Source: Bacteroidales bacterium (GTDB lineage: Bacteria; Bacteroidota; Bacteroidia; Bacteroidales; Marinilabiliaceae). From it: a DNA stretch of 64,000 nt. The stretch lies in contig QKJP01000026.1 of NCBI GenBank assembly GCA_003249255.1, positions 203,048 through 267,047 on the forward strand. The letters are read 5' to 3'. Both the position numbers and the translations under genes were made by a program. The first letter of the stretch is position 1. Each line of letters starts with the position of its first letter. Under the pieces are notes generated by a model. The model was given only the letters and a program-made list of their open reading frames with translations. It was not told the DNA's origin and searched no databases. Shown here in pieces: positions 53,916 to 63,142 of the stretch.

Positions 53916-54268
53916 ATATTTTTTTGTTGTTTTTAGAACCTCAATGCTAATGAAATTCTAAGAGTTTAACGAAGATGAAGTGTTAATATTTCCTTAACGC
54001 TTAGGTGTTGATGAAAAGTTGAGTAAAAAAATGAAAGTTTAGGCACTGGTGAATGCGTTAATGTTTTGTATATCAAATGTAAGTGTGAGTTGAGGTATAC
54101 ATTGGTATGTCGTCAATACCTTTTTTTATCATGAAGTTGATACGTTAAAGAGAGGTTAAAGTCAAGTCGAATTAACAAAAATTAACAAATAGCAATCTGC
54201 GGTTTGGGGCTATTGTTCTATTTTTGATCATCTCAAAAAAAAAAAATAATAGAAAAAATTACATAAAA
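53916..54268. other. Intergenic region upstream of the Bat operon
   Basis: About 350 AT-rich bases between the divergent PHP and moxR genes, containing the candidate Bat promoter at 54196-54226. No other feature was recognised. Confidence 0.4.
54196..54226 (+). promoter_or_regulatory. Possible promoter of the Bat operon
   Basis: TCTG at 54196-54199 (one base off TTTG), 19 bases, TATTTTTG at 54219-54226. Expected start near 54233, some 36 bases before the moxR start. Confidence 0.4.
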
Positions 54269-55264
54269 ATGGATCAAGCTGTAGATATAAAAGCCATCAA
54301 TGAGCGTATACAACAAGAAAGCTCGTTTGTAGATCTTCTTACAATAGAGATGAATAAGGTGATTGTGGGTCAAAAACATTTGGTTGAATGTCTTTTAATT
54401 GGCCTTTTATCCGATGGTCATATTTTATTAGAGGGTGTTCCCGGATTAGCCAAAACATTAGCAATTAATACACTGGCAACAGTTGTAGATGCTGATTTTT
54501 CTCGCATTCAGTTTACGCCTGATTTATTACCTGCCGATTTATTGGGTACACTAATTTATAGCCAAAAGAAAGAAGAGTTTGTGGTTAAAAAAGGACCTAT
54601 CTTTTCTAATTTTGTATTGGCCGATGAGATTAACCGTGCTCCGGCAAAAGTTCAAAGTGCTTTATTAGAAGCTATGCAAGAACGTCAGGTAACCATTGGT
54701 GATACGACTTATAAGTTAGATAAACCATTCTTAGTAATGGCGACTCAAAACCCAATTGAACAGGAGGGAACCTATCCATTGCCTGAAGCTCAGGTGGATC
54801 GTTTTATGTTAAAAGTAATTATCGATTATCCAAAGCAGGAAGAAGAGCAGATTATTGTTCGTCATAACTTAGCTAAAACGTTCCCAACTGCTAATTCCAT
54901 TTTAAAACCCGAAGATATTATTCGTGCACGTGAAGTGGTGAAAGATGTGTACATGGATGAGAAAATTGAAAAGTACATTGTAGATATCATCTTCGCAACA
55001 CGTTATCCTGCAAAATATGGCTTAGAGAGTTTCAAAGACATGATTTCGTTTGGAGCATCTCCTCGTGCTAGTATTAGTTTGGCAATGGCATCTAAAGCTT
55101 ATGCCTTTATTAAGCGTCGTGGGTATGTGATTCCTGAAGATGTTCGTGCTGTATGCCGTGATGTCATGCGTCACCGTATTGGTTTATCTTATGAAGCAGA
55201 AGCAAATAACATTACTTCCGAAGAGGTCATTAGTGAGATTTTAAACAAGGTTGAAGTGCCATAG
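54269..55264 (+). CDS. MoxR-family AAA ATPase of the Bat operon
   Basis: A 331-residue AAA+ ATPase. Walker A LEGVPGLAKTLA, Walker B VLADEINRAP and the sensor-1 MATQNPIEQEGTYPLPEAQVDRFMLK are the MoxR signature. MoxR ATPases act with von Willebrand factor A proteins (here DUF58, BatA, BatB) in assembly or stress-related chaperoning. ATG at 54269 (MDQAVDIKAIN) is chosen over an upstream ATG at 54224 that would start inside the promoter. Confidence 0.93.
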   Translation: MDQAVDIKAINERIQQESSFVDLLTIEMNKVIVGQKHLVECLLIGLLSDGHILLEGVPGLAKTLAINTLATVVDADFSRIQFTPDLLPADLLGTLIYSQKKEEFVVKKGPIFSNFVLADEINRAPAKVQSALLEAMQERQVTIGDTTYKLDKPFLVMATQNPIEQEGTYPLPEAQVDRFMLKVIIDYPKQEEEQIIVRHNLAKTFPTANSILKPEDIIRAREVVKDVYMDEKIEKYIVDIIFATRYPAKYGLESFKDMISFGASPRASISLAMASKAYAFIKRRGYVIPEDVRAVCRDVMRHRIGLSYEAEANNITSEEVISEILNKVEVP

Positions 55265-55287
55265 TGGACTTTTAAGGATTGAGGATT

Positions 55288-55318
55288 AGGCCGTTCAATA
55301 GAGTTTACTGAACGGCTT
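55288..55318 (+). terminator. Hairpin between moxR and the DUF58 gene
   Basis: GCCGTTCA / TGAACGGC stem (8 bp) with an 11-base loop, followed by a short T-rich stretch (TTTGTTT). It could attenuate transcription between the ATPase and the downstream genes. Confidence 0.4.
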
Positions 55319-55353
55319 TGTTTAAGATGTTGTGAAATTGAAAACCAGTAGCC

Positions 55354-56220
55354 TTGGAAGCATCAGAATTATTAAAAAAAGTACGTCACATTGAAATTAA
55401 AACACGTGGTTTGTCCAGCAATATTTTTGCCGGAGAATATCATTCGGCCTTTAAAGGGCGTGGAATGATGTTTAGTGAAGTGCGTGAATATCAATATGGT
55501 GATGATATAAGGAGTATCGATTGGAATGTAACGGCCAGGTATAATCATCCTTACATTAAAGTTTTTGAAGAAGAGCGGGAATTAACCGTTATGCTGATGA
55601 TTGATGTCTCCGGTTCTCGTGATTTTGGAAGTACTTTTAAATACAAAAAAAATGTGATTACTGAGATAGCTGCAGTACTTGCTTTTTCAGCCATTCAGAA
55701 TAATGATAAGATTGGAGTTATCTTTTTTAGTGATCGAATTGAAAAATTTATTCCTCCTAAAAAAGGTCGAAAACACATCTTGCACATCATTCGAGAATTA
55801 ATCTCTTTTGAACCTGAGCATGAACGTACTGATTTATCAGAAGCATTTAAGTATTTAACTAATGCGATTAAAAAGCGTTGTACAACATTTATCATCTCCG
55901 ATTTTCTTGATGAGGATTTTGAACATGCCATGCGAATTGCCAACCAAAAGCACGATGTGGTTGCTTTAAAAGTTTACGACAAACGTGAGACTGAAATGCC
56001 GGCCATTGGTCTAATTAAATTAAAAGATGCCGAAACCGGCGAATACCAATGGGTTGATACATCAAGTAAGCAGGTGAGGGATGCGTATGCCAATTGGTGG
56101 CGCACTGTTAATGAACAAACCAATAAATTGTTTACCAAGTGTGGAGTCGATAATGTATCGATTTCAACTGAAGATGATTATGTAAAAGCTTTGATGTCAT
56201 TGTTCCAAAAACGTATCTAA
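55354..56220 (+). CDS. DUF58 (VWA-like) protein of the Bat operon
   Basis: A 288-residue protein with the DUF58 region (EASELLKKVRHIEIKT, GRGMMFSEVREYQ) and a VWA-like fold with MIDVSGSRDFG (MIDAS-type motif). It starts at TTG at 55354, since an in-frame TGA lies 13 bases upstream and the next ATG is past the conserved N-terminus. Known families couple it to MoxR. The next gene overlaps its stop by one base. Confidence 0.9.
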   Translation: MEASELLKKVRHIEIKTRGLSSNIFAGEYHSAFKGRGMMFSEVREYQYGDDIRSIDWNVTARYNHPYIKVFEEERELTVMLMIDVSGSRDFGSTFKYKKNVITEIAAVLAFSAIQNNDKIGVIFFSDRIEKFIPPKKGRKHILHIIRELISFEPEHERTDLSEAFKYLTNAIKKRCTTFIISDFLDEDFEHAMRIANQKHDVVALKVYDKRETEMPAIGLIKLKDAETGEYQWVDTSSKQVRDAYANWWRTVNEQTNKLFTKCGVDNVSISTEDDYVKALMSLFQKRI

Positions 56221-57266
56221 TGCAGGAAATTAAAAAATACATTATTTCATTAAAGGCGGTTCTACTTTTTTCGGTGTTAGCTTTTTCGGTTCAAGCTCAT
56301 GCTCAAGGAATTTCTGTTAATGCGCAAATGGATAGTACCCTGATTTTTATAGGTGGACAAATCGATCTAAAGCTCGAAGTGTCTCAACCGGAAGGCGTAC
56401 AGGTTAACTTTCCCGTTTTTGCAGATACCATTGTGGCAGGGGTTGAAATTGTTAATCAAACAGGGGTTGACACTTTAGTAAAAAATAACCAACAGGTATT
56501 GCTGCAACAAACCTTCCGAATTACTTCTTTCGATAGTGGTTTATATTATATCCCACCCATTGAGTTTGAACTGGCTGCCGGCGAAGCAAAAGAAATTGCC
56601 AAAACCCAGCCAATGTCACTAAATGTGGTTAATCCTTTCGAATCAGTTGATCCTGAAAAAGGGGTGATGGATATTAAGATGCCTGTTAATACCCCATTTC
56701 ATTTTTCCGAAATTATTAATTACATCTACATGTTCTTAATTGGCGGAGTAATTGTGGTTGGCTTGGTGTTTTTAATTCTGTATTTAACTAAAAAGAAAAC
56801 ACCGCTTGATTATATCTCACGGCCAAAACCTAAATTACCATCGCATGTGATTGCTTTAGAGCATTTAGATAAAGTAAAAGAGGAGAAACTGTGGCAGCGT
56901 GGTATGGTTAAAGAATATTATTCTGAAGTCACAGAAGCCATTCGGATCTATATTGAAGATCGTTTTAATATTCCGGCAATGGAGCAAACGACCGATGAAA
57001 TTATTGAGGCTTTCAAATACATACAAGTTGGCGATAAAAATGGTTTGCAAAAGTTGCATCAAATATTATCTACCGCCGATTTTGTAAAGTTTGCCAAAAT
57101 GGAACCAAGCTACGAAGAAAATGAGCAGTGTTTAGTTAATGCTTATGCCTTTGTGAATAATACAAAAATAACCGTTGAAGTTATTGAAGAAGAATCAACA
57201 GAAAAGGTTTTGTTTCAGGTAGACAAGGAAATTGAACTAACTAAAGGACCTTCAAAGAGCGAATAA
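56220..57266 (+). CDS. Exported membrane protein of the Bat operon
   Basis: A 348-residue protein: signal peptide (cleavage near AHAQ), a periplasmic beta domain (about 30-155), one membrane helix (about 158-182) and a cytoplasmic helical domain (about 195-315) containing a WQRGMVKEYYSEVTEAIRIYIEDRF segment like that in BatD C-terminal domains. It occupies the position of a DUF4381/BatD-like protein often seen between DUF58 and BatA genes. It starts within the previous stop codon and ends 2 bases before batA, so the genes are tightly coupled. Confidence 0.82.
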   Translation: MQEIKKYIISLKAVLLFSVLAFSVQAHAQGISVNAQMDSTLIFIGGQIDLKLEVSQPEGVQVNFPVFADTIVAGVEIVNQTGVDTLVKNNQQVLLQQTFRITSFDSGLYYIPPIEFELAAGEAKEIAKTQPMSLNVVNPFESVDPEKGVMDIKMPVNTPFHFSEIINYIYMFLIGGVIVVGLVFLILYLTKKKTPLDYISRPKPKLPSHVIALEHLDKVKEEKLWQRGMVKEYYSEVTEAIRIYIEDRFNIPAMEQTTDEIIEAFKYIQVGDKNGLQKLHQILSTADFVKFAKMEPSYEENEQCLVNAYAFVNNTKITVEVIEEESTEKVLFQVDKEIELTKGPSKSE

Positions 57267-57268
57267 TT

Positions 57269-58261
57269 ATGAGTGATATAACCTTTATGCATCCACAGTT
57301 TTTCTGGTTGTTTTTCAGTATACCATTTTACATAGCCTGGTATGTTTGGAAACAAAAAGGGATGCATGCATCAGTGAAAATATCGACATTAAGGGGATTT
57401 AAAGCAGCACCAACCTCCAAAAAAGTTTTTTTACGGCATTCGTTATTTGTATTCAGGGTTTTAACATTGTCCTTGTTGATAATTGTTTTAGCGCGCCCTC
57501 AATCAAGTAATAGTTTTCGCAACGAAATAACAGAAGGGATTGATATTGTAATGGCTCTGGATATTTCGGGGAGTATGATGGCTGAGGATTTTAAGCCCAA
57601 CCGGCTTGAAGCTGCCAAAGAAGTAGCGGCCAATTTTGTGCGAGAGCGGCCAAATGATAAAATAGGTTTGGTGATTTATGCTGCCGAAAGTTTTACTCAA
57701 TGTCCCTTAACCACAGATCATACCGTTTTACAAAATTTGTTTAGGGATGTGCAACCAGGTTTCTTACAAGATGGGACTGCCATTGGTATGGGATTGGCCA
57801 CTGCTGTTCAGAGAATTAAAGATAGTGAGGCGAAAAGTAAAGTCATCATCTTATTAACAGATGGAGTGAACAATGCCGGTGAAATTGCACCCGCTACTGC
57901 TGCTCAAATTGCGAGTACTTTTGGTGTACGTGTTTATACCATTGGCGTTGGGACCATTGGTATGGCTCCTTATCCGCTTCAAACCGTTCGAGGGAAGCAA
58001 TATCAGCAAATGGAAGTCAAAATTGATGAGGAGTTGTTACAGAATGTTGCAGAAATTACAGGAGGTCAATATTTTCGTGCAACTGATAAATCAAGTTTAG
58101 AGCAAATCTATGCTGAAATTGATCAAATGGAAAAGACACGTATCGAGGTACGGGAATATACCAAGCGTAAAGAAGAGTTTTGGATCTTTGCAGCATTAGC
58201 TTGCTTGTTCTTGTTACTTGAAATCTTTTTAAGAAACACTGTATTTAGGAACCTACCATAG
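57269..58261 (+). CDS. batA: BatA, VWA-domain membrane protein
   Basis: A 330-residue protein with N-terminal hydrophobic helices (about 10-25 and 55-75), a VWA domain (about 90-290) with intact MIDAS motif ALDISGSMMAEDFKPNR and a C-terminal helix (about 300-320). In the Bacteroides fragilis Bat operon this protein is involved in tolerance to oxygen. It is followed after 29 bases by the paralogous batB. Confidence 0.9.
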   Translation: MSDITFMHPQFFWLFFSIPFYIAWYVWKQKGMHASVKISTLRGFKAAPTSKKVFLRHSLFVFRVLTLSLLIIVLARPQSSNSFRNEITEGIDIVMALDISGSMMAEDFKPNRLEAAKEVAANFVRERPNDKIGLVIYAAESFTQCPLTTDHTVLQNLFRDVQPGFLQDGTAIGMGLATAVQRIKDSEAKSKVIILLTDGVNNAGEIAPATAAQIASTFGVRVYTIGVGTIGMAPYPLQTVRGKQYQQMEVKIDEELLQNVAEITGGQYFRATDKSSLEQIYAEIDQMEKTRIEVREYTKRKEEFWIFAALACLFLLLEIFLRNTVFRNLP

Positions 58262-58290
58262 GTTCATTTAAAACCTTAAATTGAATTAAT

Positions 58291-59340
58291 ATGGGATTTT
58301 TCAGATTTGAACACCCGGATTTTCTATACTTTCTGGCAGTTATACCTGTTTTAATTGTTGTTCATTTGTTTTTTAAACGGCAACGAAAAAAAGCCCTTCA
58401 GGCTTTTGGAAACTTGGAATTGCTGGATCATTTAATGCCAAGTGTTTCCTATAAACGGCCTAGCATTAAATTCTATTTTTTGTTGGTGGCTTTGGTGGCC
58501 CTGATTCTAACCATGTCGGCACCACAATTTGGAACCAAGATACAAACCGTAAAACGAAAAGGAATTGAGCTAGTCATTGCCTTAGATGTTTCAAACAGTA
58601 TGATGGCACAAGATATTGCACCGAATCGTTTAGAGCGAGCCAAAAGAGCCATTGATCGCTTAGTGGATAAATTGCAAAATGATCGGATTGGTTTAGTTGT
58701 TTTCGCAGGTCAAGCCTATGTGCAGTTACCTATGACCACAGATTATCCTTCAGCCAAAATGTTTCTAAACACCATTAATACCGATATGGTTGGGACGCAA
58801 GGAACTGCTATTGGTGATGCCATCTATCAGTCCATGGATTCTTTTACGAGTCAAGAAGATGTAAATCGAGCGATCATCATTATTACCGATGGTGAAAACC
58901 ATGAAGATGATGCCATTGCAGCTGCAACAGAGGCTGCTAATCGAGGAATACAGGTTTTTACGGTCGGTATGGGATTACCCAAAGGGGCACCTATTCCTGT
59001 TAAAGACGGTCGTTCTAACGATTTCCTGAAAGATAAAACCGGTAATGTGGTGATTTCAAGGTTAAATGAGCAAATGCTTCAGGAAATTGCAATTGCGGGT
59101 AGTGGAGCCTATATTCCGGCTAATAATATCCGTAATGGTATTAATAGTTTGGTAGATGAGTTAAGTGAATTGGAGAAAAGTGAGTTCGAAGCAAAAACTT
59201 ATACCGATTATGATGATCAATTTCAATATTTTGCTGCATTTGCCTTCTTATTGATCCTTATTGAGTTATTAATTTTAGATCGGAAGAATAAACACTTTGG
59301 TCACATTAATATTTTTGAGGTAAAGAAGAAAAAACAATAA
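58291..59340 (+). CDS. batB: BatB, VWA-domain membrane protein
   Basis: A 349-residue paralogue of BatA: membrane helices at about 10-27 and 55-75, VWA MIDAS motif ALDVSNSMMAQDIAPNR and a C-terminal helix near 315-335. Gap to the next gene (batC) is 19 bases. In Bacteroides, BatA/BatB form a complex in the membrane. Confidence 0.9.
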   Translation: MGFFRFEHPDFLYFLAVIPVLIVVHLFFKRQRKKALQAFGNLELLDHLMPSVSYKRPSIKFYFLLVALVALILTMSAPQFGTKIQTVKRKGIELVIALDVSNSMMAQDIAPNRLERAKRAIDRLVDKLQNDRIGLVVFAGQAYVQLPMTTDYPSAKMFLNTINTDMVGTQGTAIGDAIYQSMDSFTSQEDVNRAIIIITDGENHEDDAIAAATEAANRGIQVFTVGMGLPKGAPIPVKDGRSNDFLKDKTGNVVISRLNEQMLQEIAIAGSGAYIPANNIRNGINSLVDELSELEKSEFEAKTYTDYDDQFQYFAAFAFLLILIELLILDRKNKHFGHINIFEVKKKKQ

Positions 59341-59359
59341 GTGTTTTTAAAGACAAGTT

Positions 59360-60307
59360 ATGAAGTACATCTTATTAATATCGGCAATCATCTTTGTGAA
59401 TGTTTCTTTACAAGCTCAAAAAGAAAGAAAATACATTCGTAAAGGGACAAGTGAGTTTCACGAAGAAAATTATTTAGAGTCTGAAATTAAATACCGTGAA
59501 GCTTTAGAAAAAAAACCGGATTCTTTCGAAGCTCAATTTAATATTGGAGATGCTTTATTTAAACAAAAAAAGTACCCTGAAGCTCAAAAGCAATTCGAAT
59601 CTTTAATTAATCAACCCTTAACTCCAGAGCAAAAATCAGCAGTTTATCACAACCTTGGAAATTGCTTTTTGGCTCAACAAGAAATTGAAAAGGGAATCGA
59701 TGCCTACAAAAATGGCTTGCGAAATAATCCTGCGGATAATGATACCCGGTATAATTTAATTGCTGCTCAAAAGATGTTGGACAAACAACAGCAACAACAA
59801 AATCAAAATCAAGATCAGAACCAGCAGAATCAGGATCAAAACCAGAATCAGAATCAGCAGAATCAGAACCAAAATCAAAAGGACTCTGATAAAGATGGTA
59901 TTCCTGATGAAAAAGAGAAAGAGAATAATCAAGGTCAAAAATCAGATCAACAAGATACCGATGGAGATGGAATCCCGGATCATGAAGATGCAGACTCAGA
60001 TAACGACGGCCGTCCGGATAGTGAAGAGGCAGGAGATAATCCTAATCAGCCAAAGGATACCGATGGTGATGGAACGCCTGATTATCGTGATTTAGATTCT
60101 GATAATGACGGTGTACCTGATAAGGAGGATAAACAAGATAATCCTCCTAAACAAAATCAAAATCAACAACAGCGTCCCAAAGACCAAATGTCTGAAGAAG
60201 AAGCGCAGCGTTTATTAAATGCGATTCAACAGGATGAAAACGCCCTTCAGGAAAAATTACAAAAGGCGAAGGCTGCCCAACAACAAAAGTCTGATAAAAA
60301 TTGGTAA
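59360..60307 (+). CDS. batC: BatC, TPR protein with a Q/N-rich and thrombospondin-3-like tail
   Basis: A 315-residue exported protein. Signal peptide (cleavage near LQAQ), TPR repeats (about 25-130), a low-complexity Q/N stretch (about 136-170, mostly QNQ) and then three TSP3-type calcium-binding repeats ([31 protein letters not shown] and [19 protein letters not shown], about 172-265) before a Q-rich, helical C-terminus. The TPR part matches BatC; the calcium-binding insertion is unusual. Repeats in DNA, e.g. AATCAGAAC-type units at 59805-59880, might be unstable. Confidence 0.87.
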   Translation: MKYILLISAIIFVNVSLQAQKERKYIRKGTSEFHEENYLESEIKYREALEKKPDSFEAQFNIGDALFKQKKYPEAQKQFESLINQPLTPEQKSAVYHNLGNCFLAQQEIEKGIDAYKNGLRNNPADNDTRYNLIAAQKMLDKQQQQQNQNQDQNQQNQDQNQNQNQQNQNQNQKDSDKDGIPDEKEKENNQGQKSDQQDTDGDGIPDHEDADSDNDGRPDSEEAGDNPNQPKDTDGDGTPDYRDLDSDNDGVPDKEDKQDNPPKQNQNQQQRPKDQMSEEEAQRLLNAIQQDENALQEKLQKAKAAQQQKSDKNW

Positions 60308-60346
60308 GTTTAACTTTTCTATAGGTTTTAAAGAATTGTATAAATT

Positions 60347-62179
60347 ATGAAGAAAATCTTCGTTACACTTTTAGTAATATTCAATACACTTTGTGGTGTT
60401 TTTGCCCAGGAAACTATCTTTCAGGCCAAAACACAGCAGGTGGTGTCTGAAGGTGATAAGTTTAATGTGGTCTATACCTTAAACAAAGAAGGTGGTGACA
60501 TACGGCTTCCTTCCATGGAAAACTTTCAGATTTTAATGGGGCCTTCCACCTCATTTTCGCAATCTACTTCTATTATAAATGGGAAAGTAACCAGGGAAAT
60601 AAATTATTCCTTTACTTATGTTCTGAAAGCTTTAAAAGAAGGTACCCATACAATTCCGCCGGCTACTATTACTGTGGGTAATGAAAAAGTACAATCCAAT
60701 GCGCTTTCAATTAATGTTTTAAAGGGTGGTGCAAATGCTCCATCTTCAAGTTCTAACCAAGGCTCGGCAACCTCCTCAGAGGTAGCCGAAAGTGAAGGTT
60801 TATTCATTACAGTGATCCCTTCCAAACGAAATGTATATCAAGGTGAATCTTTGTTATTAACCACTAAAATTTATACCAATGTTCCGCTTGAAAGCCTTTC
60901 TGATATTAAACATCCGGAAATGGCTGCTTTTATCAAGCAAGAACTTAATGGTGGGCAAAATATTCAATGGTCACAAGAGATTGTAAATAATAAAGCCTAT
61001 AATGTTGGTATTTATGAAGAAATGCTTGTTTTTCCTCAAAAGAGCGGCCAACTTAAAGTTGAACCCACCGAAATCGAATTCATGGTTCGCCAGCGTACAG
61101 CCCGACGTTCACGAAGTTTATTTGATGATTTTTTCGATTCAGGTTATCGTTTGGTTAAACAACGTGTAAAATCAAAACCTTTTACTATTAATGTAAAGCC
61201 ATTGCCCGGAAATCAACCTGCTAATTTTTCAGGAGGAGTAGGTGAGATGACAATGAATGCTAGCGTCTCAAAAAGCAATGTGAGTGTTAATGATGGGATT
61301 ACTTTGAAGGTGGAAATCTCGGGTTCAGGAAACTTAAAGTTCGTTGACGAACCTAATGTTTCTTTTTCATCAGATTTTGATGCCTTTGATGCTAAGGTGA
61401 CCAATAATATTAAAACCACAGCAACTGGTTTGAAAGGATCCAAAATATTTGAATATCTTATCATTCCACGTTATGCCGGCGAGTTTACAATTCCTCAAAT
61501 CGAGTTTACCTATTTTGATGTAAAGGCCGGAAAGTTTATGACCCGTCAACAAGGGCCATTTACCATTAATGTAGAAAAGGGTGCAGGTGAAAATAGTGGT
61601 GCCTCCGGTACAGTTGTTCGATCTGCAACAAACAAAGAAAGTGTCAAATATGTAGGTAAAGATATTCGTCATATTAAATTAATCGGGACTGGACTTCATC
61701 CTAAAGGCAAGTTCTTCTTTGGTAGTTTAATGTTTTACATCAGTATCTTATTCCCTGTATTCATCTTTGTATTGGTATATGTTCTTAACAGAAAACGTCT
61801 TTTGGAGAATGAAAACATCTCTTTAGCTAAAAATAAACGTGCGAATAAACTGGCTCAAAAACGACTTAAAGTTGCTGCTCATGAATTAAAAGCTGCTCAT
61901 AAAGAAGCTTTCTATCAGGAAGTGTCTCGTGCATTATGGGGTTATATGAGTGATAAATTAAATTTACCATTGAGTGAGCTTTCAAAAGATAATATTAGCG
62001 AAGTATTGCAGCAAAAAGATGTTGAGCAAGAAGCCATCAATACTTTTATAGAGATCTTAGATACGTGTGAATTTGCCCGATACGCACCTTCATCCGGTAG
62101 CGATGAGATGGAGAAGTTGTTTAGTCGAGCAATTGGAAATATTAGTCAGTTAGAGAATAACATTAAGAGAGGAAAATGA
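60347..62179 (+). CDS. batD: BatD family protein
   Basis: A 610-residue protein: signal peptide (cleavage near FAQ), several Ig-like beta domains (about 20-430) in the periplasm, one membrane helix (about 455-478) and a cytoplasmic tail (about 485-610) with a helical KAAHKEAFYQEVSRALWGYMSDKLNL segment. It matches the BatD (DUF4381-like) part of the operon. The final 4 bases overlap the start of the next gene. Confidence 0.88.
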   Translation: MKKIFVTLLVIFNTLCGVFAQETIFQAKTQQVVSEGDKFNVVYTLNKEGGDIRLPSMENFQILMGPSTSFSQSTSIINGKVTREINYSFTYVLKALKEGTHTIPPATITVGNEKVQSNALSINVLKGGANAPSSSSNQGSATSSEVAESEGLFITVIPSKRNVYQGESLLLTTKIYTNVPLESLSDIKHPEMAAFIKQELNGGQNIQWSQEIVNNKAYNVGIYEEMLVFPQKSGQLKVEPTEIEFMVRQRTARRSRSLFDDFFDSGYRLVKQRVKSKPFTINVKPLPGNQPANFSGGVGEMTMNASVSKSNVSVNDGITLKVEISGSGNLKFVDEPNVSFSSDFDAFDAKVTNNIKTTATGLKGSKIFEYLIIPRYAGEFTIPQIEFTYFDVKAGKFMTRQQGPFTINVEKGAGENSGASGTVVRSATNKESVKYVGKDIRHIKLIGTGLHPKGKFFFGSLMFYISILFPVFIFVLVYVLNRKRLLENENISLAKNKRANKLAQKRLKVAAHELKAAHKEAFYQEVSRALWGYMSDKLNLPLSELSKDNISEVLQQKDVEQEAINTFIEILDTCEFARYAPSSGSDEMEKLFSRAIGNISQLENNIKRGK

Positions 62180-62922
62180 AAAAGGTATTATTAGGATTAT
62201 TAGTTTTTTCTCTGTCTTTTACTGCAATGGCAGATGATCGTTTTGAATATGCCAATAAGCAATATGGTGAAGGGAAATATGATGAAGCTATTCAAGCTTA
62301 TGAAGATATCCTGGTTTCAGATATGGAAAGTGCAGAACTGTATTTTAATTTAGGAAATGCATATTATAAAAATGGGTCATTGGTTGATGCGATCATTAAC
62401 TATGAACGTGCTTTATTGCTCAAACCTCAGGATGCTGATATTAAATACAATTTAGATTTAGCGTACAGTCAAACGGCTGATAAAATTGACGTAGTAGAAA
62501 ATTTTGTTGTTGCAAAATGGGTTAAATCACTTCGAAATAAATCCACCTCTGATGGATGGGCCTATTATGGATTAATATTCTTTTTGTTGGTTTTAGTTGG
62601 TTTGTCAGCCTTTATCTATTCCAATAGTGCGGTGGTCAAGAAGATAGGATTCTATTTAGGGATAGTTTTTGTTCTATTAATGGGATTAAGTTTTACTTTC
62701 TCCTACTATCAAAAAGAACATTTATTGGTTAGAGAGCATGCCATTGTTATAAGTCCATCCTTAACCGTAAAAAGTTCACCTGATACCAATGGAACTGAAC
62801 TATTTATATTGCACGAAGGTATAAAAGTTAAACTATTAACAACTCTGGGAGATTGGTGTGAAATTGAAATTGCAGATGGAAATACCGGATGGATTCTATT
62901 AGAAGCCATTACTATTATTTAG
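62176..62922 (+). CDS. batE: BatE family TPR-SH3 protein
   Basis: A 248-residue protein: signal peptide (cleavage near AMA), TPR repeats (about 20-95), two membrane helices (about 125-145 and 155-175) and an SH3-like domain (about 185-248). This is the layout of BatE. It overlaps batD by 4 bases and is the last gene of the operon, followed by a terminator. Confidence 0.87.
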   Translation: MKKVLLGLLVFSLSFTAMADDRFEYANKQYGEGKYDEAIQAYEDILVSDMESAELYFNLGNAYYKNGSLVDAIINYERALLLKPQDADIKYNLDLAYSQTADKIDVVENFVVAKWVKSLRNKSTSDGWAYYGLIFFLLVLVGLSAFIYSNSAVVKKIGFYLGIVFVLLMGLSFTFSYYQKEHLLVREHAIVISPSLTVKSSPDTNGTELFILHEGIKVKLLTTLGDWCEIEIADGNTGWILLEAITII

Positions 62923-62944
62923 AGTTTATTTGTCCTTATGATAG

Positions 62945-62970
62945 AAAACCTGCTTATAGCAGGTTTTTTT
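62945..62970 (+). terminator. Terminator of the Bat operon
   Basis: Perfect 9-bp stem AAAACCTGC / GCAGGTTTT with a 5-base loop and a run of T, 22 bases after the batE stop. Confidence 0.85.
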
Positions 62971-63142
62971 GTCTTAGTTGAGTTTTTAACCTGCTGATTT
63001 TTATTAATTCCCTAATGTCATATTTTCTTGTTTTCTAATATATTTTGTCTAGTTTTAAAAAGAGGAACTAAAAAATACTCAACGATAGTGGAGACCAGAA
63101 CCCACTTAAAAAAACGGAACCAACTTATATTATGAAAATCAA

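Noticed and set aside
54224..54268. Upstream start of moxR
   Set aside because: The 15 extra residues are Lys/Asn-rich and begin inside the promoter region.
59756..59938. Minus-strand gene opposite the Q/N region of batC
   Set aside because: It is an artefact of repetitive CAGAAT-type DNA; translation gives only L, I and V runs.
59760..60095. Second plus-strand gene in batC
   Set aside because: Shadow frame of the repeat region; rich in I, K and R with no family features.
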